A DNA stretch of 15,000 bases, taken from Penaeus vannamei. Lineage: Eukaryota; Arthropoda; Malacostraca; Decapoda; Penaeidae. Positions 8,740 to 15,000 of this stretch are shown here, in pieces; positions within the stretch are counted from its first letter, which is position 1; the number at the start of each line of letters is the position of its first letter. A program made the position numbers and the translations under genes. Where the stretch lies: assembly GCF_042767895.1 (NCBI RefSeq), contig NC_091570.1, positions 39,277,379-39,292,378 of the forward strand, in the 5' to 3' direction. The notes beneath the pieces were generated by a model. The model was not told the origin of the DNA, searched no databases, and saw nothing but the letters and a program-made list of their open reading frames with translations.

Positions 8740-9015
8740 TCTCTTAAGTGGAATCAAGTACTTGCGAGTGGTGGCTGCTGCATGTTAGAATGGTTTTATT
8801 CACTTGGCTTGGGAGCTGAGGTGTGCGGGATTTTATTCATTATTTTTTTTTTCTCGCTTTCCGTTTTCCGTTTGTTAGTGTATTTATATTTTTTGAATGG
8901 ATTTTTTATGGATTTTTTTTTCTTTTTTTTTAATGAGTTGCTCTCTCGAGATCGGGGTCGTACAATCCGGTCTCGGCGCGTATTTCTCCCTCTCCTTTCG
9001 GCATGTAAACACGGA
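8740..9015 (+). other. T-rich sequence of ordinary complexity
   Basis: Mixed sequence with several T-runs (about 8843-8852 and 8907-8930), then a short CpG-bearing segment to about 9005. No exon, RNA gene or repeat family is recognised. Confidence 0.5.
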
Positions 9016-9021
9016 GGATAA

Positions 9022-9240
9022 GGGAGAGGGGGAAGGGGGAGGGGGTGGGAGAGCGGGGAGAGGGGAGAGCTGCCACGATGATCTCTTGCACGGGATTCTC
9101 GGCCTTGTGAGTGGGGGGCCATAAGGTCAAGAGCCGGGTCGGGCCGGCGGCGGAGGGAGAGGGGAAGCTCGAGAGCGTCTGGGGGAGGGGAGGGGAAGGG
9201 AGGAGGAGGGGGGCAGGGGGTGGGGATCGGTTGAGAGCGC
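9022..9240 (+). other. G-rich region with two canonical G-quadruplex motifs
   Basis: At 9028-9049 four G-runs (5, 5, 5, 3) are separated by loops of 2, 1 and 1 bases. At 9181-9200 runs of 5, 4, 4 and 3 are separated by loops of 1, 1 and 2, followed by further G-runs to about 9225. Both are on the sense strand of the Nck-like transcript. A less G-rich linker (about 9050-9180) lies between them. Confidence 0.65.
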
Positions 9241-9299
9241 CCGGGGGTCGTGTTGACTGAGGGGAAATGGGAGTCCCCGCGGCCTACTGGGAGAGAGCC

Positions 9300-9425
9300 G
9301 CGAGCGAGACGGCCGCCCCTCGCTTCCTCTCGCCGCCCCTCGCCTCTCCTCGCTTCCTCTCGCCTCGCCTCGCCTCGGCTCAGCTCCGCCAGGCCTACTT
9401 CCTTCGCTCGCTCGTTCTCGAGGCT
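9300..9425 (+). repeat. CpG-rich CTCGC/CCTCG degenerate repeat
   Basis: The words CTCGC, CGCCTCG and CCTCGCTTCCTCTCGC recur irregularly, giving a local CpG-dense patch. Overlapping open frames on both strands are Arg/Ser/Pro- or Arg/Glu/Ala-rich and are compositional artefacts. Confidence 0.6.
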
Positions 9426-9569
9426 CACCGGGTCGCCTCGGAAGGGCTGGAAGGGTTAAAGGGTGAAAGGGTGGAGGGGGGAGAAGGGAGGGGGGAAGGT
9501 GCCGCCAGTGCCACACGAGAGGCGTCAAGCGCGGGATAGACACCGCGGTAAGGCAGAAGGAGGGGTAGT

Positions 9570-9572
<3 letters not shown>

Positions 9573-9665
<93 letters not shown>
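9573..9665 (+). repeat. (AG)n microsatellite, about 46 units, uninterrupted
   Basis: Ninety-three bases of perfect AG repeat, the second such tract in this intron, on the same strand and of nearly the same length as the one at 6779-6877. Confidence 0.95.
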
Positions 9666-9668
<3 letters not shown>

Positions 9669-9806
9669 GGAAGAAGAAAGGGAGAGAGAGCGAGATAGGG
9701 AAGAAGAAAGGGAGAGAGAGAGAGATAGGGAAGAAGAAAGGGAGAGAGAGAGAGATAGGGAAGAAGAAGGGGAGAGAGAGAGCGAGATAGGGAAGAAGCA
9801 AGGGAG
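9661..9806 (+). repeat. 30-bp minisatellite grown out of the (AG)n tract, 5 units
   Basis: The word GATAGGGAAGAAG recurs at 30-bp spacing from about 9664, with the last interval 32 bp. Units are joined by short GAGAGAG stretches identical to the adjoining microsatellite. Late units carry substitutions (AAG to AGG, AAA to CAA). The structure suggests a minisatellite born by duplication at the decaying edge of the (AG)n tract. Confidence 0.9.
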
Positions 9807-10058
9807 CCGAGGCGAAGGAGGTCAGCGCGACACCCGATCCCACATCTGTCTGTGCGTCTGTCCGCGCGTGGTAAGCGGTCCCAGAGACGGTCTTCGCGAG
9901 GGCGTGGGATCGCCGCGTCGCGCTCTCCCTCGGCCGACAGATGGCGTTCCTTCCTCCTCCTCCTCCTCGGCTGGCTCTCTGTGACGGGAATGGGGTGGGG
10001 GTGGGGGGTTCAGCGGGGAAATGTATCGCTTGTCTGGAGGGTATAGCGCCCATACAGC
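9807..10058 (+). other. CpG-dense non-repetitive segment with a G-quadruplex motif
   Basis: Mixed sequence rich in CG dinucleotides (for example around 9823, 9860 and 9895-9935). G-runs of 3, 4, 5 and 6 with loops of 3, 1 and 1 bases lie at 9986-10008. No exon is recognised. A GTAAGC donor-like word near 9870 and the ATG at 9941 have no supporting homology. Confidence 0.45.
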
Positions 10059-10059
10059 A

Positions 10060-10073
10060 GGGGGGGGGGGGGG
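10060..10073 (+). repeat. Poly-G tract (14 G)
   Basis: Fourteen G residues directly abut the first unit of the decayed 29-bp minisatellite. Confidence 0.9.
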
Positions 10074-10432
10074 ATATGCGTAGATATGTACACACGTTCG
10101 CGTCAGTAATGGACATAAGTATTTGATAATATTAGGATTTACAAATAGCGTAAATTTAATCTGCTTATACCAGAGGAAGTGTATACACGTCCGCTCTCGC
10201 TGAAATATTATTTGCAGGTGCTATGGGCTTGGACATACCGCTCCCTGTGTAATGGGCGTTGAAATACAACCTGCTATAGTATAGATGTAGATATACCTTT
10301 TAATTGTAGACGTAGAAATAGCACCGTCTGTTGTATAAGCGTAGAAATATCACTCTCCATATTATCAGCGAAGAAGTACCGCCCTCCGCCTTATAGACAT
10401 AGGAATACCCCCCTTCTGTGTTATAGACTCCT
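10074..10432 (+). repeat. Highly diverged 29-bp minisatellite, about 12 units
   Basis: A weak motif like TATAGACGTAGAAATA recurs with a period of about 29 bp. Recognisable ends (GAAATA, GAAGTA, GGAATA, AGATA) fall near 10207, 10265, 10293, 10320, 10349, 10378 and 10407, with fainter copies near 10091, 10120, 10149 and 10178. One clear unit is about 10321-10349. A possible further unit ends near 10465. Units share only part of their bases, so this is an old array in contrast to its fresh neighbours. Confidence 0.6.
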
Positions 10433-10549
10433 CACTTTCGCTCTCCTTACGCCGAAGAATGTATTAATGAAATGCGCGAGGCCCATTTCCGATGTAAATA
10501 TAGCCATCCCCGGGGACGCAGCCATGCAGAGGTGCCAATAGAGCGACGC

Positions 10550-10745
10550 ATCCCGCGCGGCTCCTCCCCGGCCCCCTACAGCGCCCACGGGACCCAAAAT
10601 ACAGCGCGTGGGCGCCGCCGCTGCCGCCGAGGTTACGTACGCACGTCGTGGCGGCGGCGGCGGTGGCGGTGGTTCGCGCCGCCACGTGGAACGCCCGTGC
10701 GGTGGAGTGGACTGTGGAAGCCAAGCCACCGCCGGCGGGCTCCCC
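10550..10745 (+). other. GC-rich island with CGG/GCC trinucleotide runs
   Basis: CpG-dense sequence with GCCGCCGCTGCCGCCG near 10612 and GGCGGCGGCGGCGGTGG near 10650. Open frames on both strands are Ala-, Gly-, Arg- or Pro-rich, as these trinucleotides dictate. I see no homology that would make it an exon. It could be a CpG island with promoter potential or simply a trinucleotide repeat patch. Confidence 0.45.
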
Positions 10746-10749
10746 TCCT

Positions 10750-11010
10750 CCCTGTCTACCTGTGTGTCTACCTGTATATCCGCCTGTGTCTACCCCTCTA
10801 TCCACCTGTCTCATCTTGTACGAGTATATTTGTGTATACGTTTGTATGGACTTGTTTGTATATCGTGTGTGTATATACGGTCTTATTTGCTAGCGTGGCT
10901 GCCTCTACCTCTTTACGTCTACATGTATGTCTCATAGGTATGTCTACATGTACGGGTATCATATATATCCGCGTGTAGGTATTTGATGGCCGCTGTATGT
11001 GTCTACATCC
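10750..11010 (+). repeat. Degenerate TGTCTAC/TGTATAT repeat region
   Basis: The words TGTCTACC, TGTCTACATG, TGTATATCC and GTGTATACG recur irregularly, with no single clean period that I can establish by eye. Composition is T/G-rich on the + strand. No gene is supported. Confidence 0.5.
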
Positions 11011-11214
11011 ATAGCCCTGTCCCTGTGTGCGCGGAGTGTAGCTGTGGCCATGTCCCAGCGACCAATACACCCGCGCGGCTGCTGCTGCTGCTGACGGAGA
11101 AGAGGTTTGGGGAGCCAGGTCCTGAGAGCAGCTTCCCTTGGGACTCGGCGCAGGATTCGGGGCTGTGGCTGGCCTCAAGGGCGGGGAGGCAGGAGGGGGA
11201 GGAGGGGGAGGAGG

Positions 11215-12000
11215 GAGGGACATTTCTTTGCTGGAGAGGTGGAGGAGGATGGTGGTGGTGGTGGTGGTGATGAGGATGATGATGATGATGATGATGGTGG
11301 TGATGATGATGATGATGATGATGATGGTAATGATGATGATGATGAGGATGAGGATGATGATTGATGAGGATGAGGATGAGGATGATGATGGTGGTGGTGA
11401 TGATGATGGTGATAATAAAAGTAACAATTAGTGGATTATGTTAATGAAATAAAAAAAAATAATAAAAAAGATAATCGAATGAAAAAAATGAACAAGGAAG
11501 GTAATACAGAAGTGACGACATGACAGCCTTGATGACCAAACAAGAATAATGATAATAAAGATAAGAATAATGACAATAAAAAGGAGAAACAATCCAAAAA
11601 AAGCGATACCCCGGTGCGCCGAGTAAGCCAGTGGACTCCCCCGTGGGTTTTCAAGCGAGAGAGAATATGGGGGTAATTTGCCGGCTTTGGGCCCCGGGTA
11701 TGGCGTCCGCTCGTGTCGGGGGGCGGACGTAACCAGGCGGACGTTGGGGATCTCGCGTCCTCTTCCTCTTCTTCTTCCTCTTCTTCTTCCTTTTCTTTGT
11801 GTTCTTTTCTTTTCTTTTGTGCTTCGTTTTCTTCTTCTTTGTCTTCTTCATTCTCTTCCTCTTTGTCTTCATTTTATTTTGTTCATCGTCGTCTTCTTAA
11901 TTTCCTTCATTTTCTCTTGTTCTTTGTTTTCTTCTTTATCCTCTTCCTTTTCTTTATGTTCTTCGTCTTCTTCTGTTTCTTCTTCGTCCTTTCTCTTCAC
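11215..12000 (+). repeat. Tandem segmental duplication, copy A (786 bp)
   Basis: The copy begins GAGGGACATTTCTTTGCTGG and runs through four modules in order: a (GAT/GGT)n array, an A-rich segment with AATAATGATAATAAAG-like words, a GC-rich core (about 11601-11757), and a CTT/TCC pyrimidine tract. It abuts copy B at 12000/12001 with no spacer. All open frames here, including Asp- or Met-rich frames from GATGAT, are products of the repeats. Confidence 0.9.
11239..11414 (+). repeat. (GAT/GGT)n trinucleotide array in copy A
   Basis: About 175 bp of GAT and GGT trinucleotides with scattered GAG and TAA. Frames read poly-Asp, poly-Met or poly-Ser/Ile on the two strands; none is a credible protein. 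Confidence 0.95.
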
Positions 12001-12130
12001 GAGGGACATTTCTTTGCTGGAGAGGTGGAGGAGGATGGTGGTGGTGGTGTTGGTGATGATGATGATGACGATGATGATGACGATGATGATGATGACGATG
12101 AGGGTGATGATGATGACGATGAGGGTGATG

Positions 12131-12183
<53 letters not shown>

Positions 12184-12763
12184 GGTAATGATAAAAGTAA
12201 CAATCAGTGGATTATGTTAATGAAATAAAAAAGATAATAGAATGAAAAAAAATGAACAAGAAAGGTCATACAGAAGTGACGGCATGACAGCCTTGAGGAC
12301 CAAACAAGAATAATGATAATAAAGATAAGAATAATGACAATAAAAAGGAGAACCAATCCAAAAAAAGCGATACCCCGGTGCGCCGAGTAAGCCAGTGGAC
12401 TCCCCCGTGGGTTTTCAAGCGAGAGAGAATATGGGGGTAATTTGCCGGCTTTGGGCCCCGGGTATGCCGTCCGCTCGTGTCGGGGGGCGGACGTAACCAG
12501 GCGGATGTTGGGGATCTCGCGTCCTCTTCCTCTTCTTCTTCCTCTTCTTCTTCCTTTTCTTTCTGTTCTTCCTTTTCTTTCTGTTCTTCCTTTTCTTTTT
12601 TCTTCGTTTTCTTCTTCTTTGTCTTCTTCATTTTCTTTTGTTCATTGTCTTCTTAATTTCCTTCCTTTTCTTTTGTTTTTCGTTTTTTTTTCTTCTTTAT
12701 CCTCTTCCTTTTCTTTATGTTCTTCGTCTTCTTCTGTTTCTTCTTCGTCCTTTTTCTTCACGA
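12001..12763 (+). repeat. Tandem segmental duplication, copy B (about 763 bp)
   Basis: The copy repeats the four modules of copy A in the same order and orientation. The GC-rich core (about 12365-12521) differs from copy A at only two positions that I can see, while the trinucleotide and pyrimidine parts differ mainly by indels. Similarity ends after TTCTTCACGA at about 12763. High identity implies recent duplication or ongoing conversion. Confidence 0.9.
12025..12192 (+). repeat. (GAT/GAC)n trinucleotide array in copy B
   Basis: This is the counterpart of the array in copy A, with more GAC units. The array has mutated faster than the GC-rich core beside it. Confidence 0.95.
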
Positions 12764-13440
12764 TTTCCGTCGCCATTTTTCTTTGCTCTTTCTCTTTCTT
12801 TTCTCGTGGTCGTCTTTTTCTTCCTTCCTTCCTCTTTTTATTCCTATTTTCTTAGTCTTTTCATCATCATCATCTTCATCCTCCTCTTTCTTTCCCCCGT
12901 CCTCCTCCTCCTGCTCCTTTTCCTTTCACACTTCCTCCTTTTCTTCCTTTCACATTTCCTCCTCCAATTCCTCTTCCTTTCCCACTTCCTCCTCCTCTTC
13001 CTTTCACACTTCCTCCTCCATATTCTTTTCCTGCTTTGTCTCTTGCTTTTTCTTCTTCGTGTGCCTCCTCCCTCTTTTTTTTATTAATCAGAACTTTAAA
13101 GCGCAATTAAGCGGTGACAAAGCACCAATACAAAAATGATCGTTGTAATATTCCCCGTTGCCTCCTCTTCTCCCCTTCCTCCTCCTCCTCATTTTCTTAC
13201 TCTTTTGCCTCCTACTGCTACTCTATTTTCCTTTCCCTCCCCCTCCTTTTCCTCTTTCCTTCCTCCTTGTCTTCTTTTCCCACTTTTTCCTCCTCTTCAT
13301 TTCCTCCTTCCTACTCCTCCTCCTTTTCCTTTGCCTCTTCCTCTTCCTTTTCCCACTTCTTGCCCCTCCTTCTTTTCCTCTTCCTCCTTTTCTTCCTCCT
13401 CCTCCACCTTCCTTCCTCCTCCTACACCTTCCTATTTTCC
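12764..13440 (+). repeat. Long pyrimidine tract with embedded 24/30-bp repeat
   Basis: CTTCC/TCC-rich sequence continues the pyrimidine tail of copy B for almost 700 bp, broken near 13080-13140 by mixed sequence. Four copies of CTTTCACACTTCCTCCT or close variants start at 12923, 12947, 12977 and 13001. Overlapping open frames are Ser/Phe/Leu/Pro-only and are not genes. Confidence 0.85.
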
Positions 13441-13565
13441 CAAGCGAGAGTTATCGGCGCATTTAAAGTAAAAATTTGTAATCTGTTTTGAGTTTCTCGT
13501 CGCGTCACGCTTTCAGTTTGTGTTTTGTCAGTGCATGGCGTCGATAGGTTGCTTGGCGGGGATAA
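13441..13565 (+). other. Unique spacer before the 26-bp array
   Basis: Mixed-complexity sequence separates the pyrimidine tract from the CRE array. It includes GTCGCGTCACGC near 13501 and GCATGGCGTCGATAGG near 13533. No gene is recognised. Confidence 0.5.
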
Positions 13566-15000
13566 TTGTCGTGACGTCATTAGAGGGGTGGTTGTCGTGA
13601 CGTCATTAGAGGGGTGGTTGTCGTGACGTTATGGGAGGGGTGGTTGTCGTGACGTCATGGGAGGGGCGGTTGTCGTGACGTCATGGGAGGGGTGGTTGTC
13701 GTGACGTCATGGGAGGGGTGGTTGTCGTGACGTCATTAGAGGGGTGGTTGTCGTGACGTCATGGGAGGGGTGGTTGTCGTGACGTCATGGGAGGGGTGGT
13801 TGTCGTGACGTCATGGGAGGGGTGGTGGTCGTGACGTCATGGGAGGGGTGGTTGTCGTGACGTCATGGGAGGGGCGGTTGTCGTGACGTTCTGGGAGGGG
13901 TGGTTGTCGTGACGTCATGGGAGGGGTGGTTGTCGTGACGTCATTAGAGGGGTGGTTGTCGTGACGTCATCGGACGGGTGGTTGTCGTGGCGTCATGGGA
14001 GGTGGGGTTGCCGCGACGTCATCGGAGGGGTGGTTGTCGTGACGTCATGGGAGCTGTGGTTGTCGTGACGTCATGGGAGGGGTGGTTGTCGTGACGTCAT
14101 GGGAGGGGTGGTTGTCGTGACGTCATGTGAGGGGTGGTTGTCGTGACGTCATGGGTGGGGTGGTTGTCGTGACGTCATGGGAGGGGTGGTTGTCGTGCCG
14201 TCGTGGGAGGGGTGGTTGTCGTGACGTTCTGGGAGGGGTGGTTGTCGTGACGTCATGGGAGGGGTGGTTGTCGTGACGTCATGGGAGGGGTGGTTGTAGT
14301 GACGTCATGGGAGGGTTGGTTGTCGTGACGTCATGGGAGGGGTGGTTGTCGTGACGTCATGGGAGGGGTGGTTGTTGTGACGTCACGGGAGGGGTGATTG
14401 TCGTGACGCCAGGGGAGGGGTGGTTGTCGTAACGTCCTGGGAGGGGTGGTTGTCGCAACGTCATGGGAGGGGTGGTTGTCGTTGACGCGTCATGGGAGGG
14501 GTGGTTGTCGTGACGTTCTGGGAGGGGTGGTTGTCGTGACGTCATGGGAGGGGTGGTTGTCGTAACGTCCTGGGAGGGGTGGTTGTCGTGACGTCATGGG
14601 AGGGGTGGTTGTCGTGACGTCATGGGAGGGGTGGTTGTCGTAACGTCCTGGGAGGGGTGGTTGTCGTGACGTCATGGGAGGGGTGGTTGTCGTGACGTCA
14701 TGGGAGGGGTGGTTGTCGCGACGTCATGGGAGGGGTGGTTGTCGCAACGTCATGGGAGGGGTGGTTGTCGTGACGTCATGGGAGGGGTGGTTGTCGTAAC
14801 GTTATGGAAGGGGTGGTTGTCGTGACGTCATGGGAGGGGTGGTTGTCGTGACGTCATGGGAGGGGTGGTTGTCGCAACGTCATGGGAGGGGTGGTTGTCG
14901 TAACGTTATGGAAGGGGTGATTGTCGTGACGTCATGGGAGGGGTGGTTGTCGTGACGTCATTAGAGGGGTGGTTGTCGTGACGTTATGGGAGGGGTGGTT
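13566..15000 (+). repeat. 26-bp satellite array with a CRE palindrome in each consensus unit, about 55 units, incomplete at the window end
   Basis: The unit can be split as GGGAGGGGTGG, TTGTCG, TGACGTCAT (26 bp); for example, TGACGTCA starts at 13572 and again at 13598. By eye I count about 36 exact TGACGTCA copies in about 55 units. The rest carry recurrent variants such as TGACGTTC, TAACGTCC, GCAACGTC and TAACGTTA. TGACGTCA is the full consensus for CREB/ATF-type bZIP factors, and GGGTGG/CCACCC is a KLF/Sp-type box. Because 26 is not a multiple of 3, the minus strand reads as one open frame through all registers for long stretches, but this is not a gene. The array reaches the last base and must continue beyond it. 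Confidence 0.95.

Noticed and set aside
8111..8788. Plus-strand Ser/Pro/Phe/Leu-rich frame of about 225 codons
   Set aside because: It is a translation of a C/T-only tract; the opposite strand is equally open.
9941..10046. CAGATGGCG start-like motif followed by an open frame
   Set aside because: The frame becomes poly-Pro from a TCC repeat and then Gly/Val from G-runs. There is no homology and no splice support.
9127..10116. Minus-strand open frame of about 330 codons
   Set aside because: It is built from (CT)n translated as Leu-Ser, the 30-bp minisatellite, and GC-rich repeat. There is no domain, and the frame exists because the repeats lack stops.
11107..11431. Poly-Asp and poly-Met frames
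   Set aside because: They are the registers of a GAT trinucleotide array, duplicated at 12025-12192 with different lengths.
11601..11757. GC-rich core of the duplicated unit as a tRNA-derived SINE or small RNA gene
   Set aside because: I could not place convincing A and B boxes or a cloverleaf. Only a short hairpin is visible, so it is left as an unclassified core.
14357..14675. Minus-strand frames with a 26-residue repeat (MTSRQPPLP ... TTTTPP)
   Set aside because: A 26-bp unit without stops in any minus-strand register automatically yields a 26-residue repeat. There is no start context, and variants change the protein freely.
13566..15000. Regular short repeats resembling a CRISPR array
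   Set aside because: Units are contiguous 26-bp tandem copies with no unique spacers, in a clearly eukaryotic intron.

Overview
The window looks like nuclear DNA from an arthropod, most likely a decapod crustacean. The basis is one split protein-coding exon with consensus GT/AG splice signals, very long introns, and extreme loads of (GA)n, (GAT)n and minisatellite repeats of the kind reported for penaeid shrimp genomes. The species assignment is inference. I see no bacterial operon, rRNA, tRNA, CRISPR array or intact transposon.

The one secure gene lies on the + strand. The exon ending at 5633 encodes the first SH3 domain of an Nck/Dock-type SH2-SH3 adaptor (AKYDY, WW and GYVPSNYV motifs). 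It ends in a split codon at a consensus donor, so the rest of the protein lies beyond the window. Upstream, a small possible first coding exon (2290-2308) ends in a perfect AG|GTAAGT donor whose phase fits the acceptor at 5427-5428. It is preceded by two tiny upstream ORFs, a TATA/initiator pair (2132-2166) and an exact DRE octamer (2060-2067). Together these suggest the gene starts near 2162. A competing reading is that translation starts at the ATG at 5422, inside what otherwise looks like the 3' splice site.

Layout: 1-2059 is AT-rich sequence with no supported gene; 2060-2308 is the candidate promoter and exon 1; 2309-5428 is candidate intron 1, AT-rich and of ordinary complexity; 5429-5633 is the SH3 exon; 5634 to the window end is intron 2. 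Intron 2 changes character at about 6000. It becomes a patchwork of purine-rich and pyrimidine-rich blocks, poly-G runs, two (GA)n tracts of about 95 bp, a 22-bp, a 30-bp and a decayed 29-bp minisatellite, a tandemly duplicated ~780-bp segment, and a 26-bp satellite that runs off the end. Between these sit short islands of ordinary complexity, one carrying four GATA motifs and an AP-1 motif.

The most striking element is the 26-bp array at 13566-15000. Its consensus unit contains the full palindromic cAMP response element TGACGTCA next to a CACCC/GGGTGG-type box. I count by eye about 36 exact copies in about 55 units. Whether this is a regulatory platform or only a satellite cannot be settled from sequence alone.
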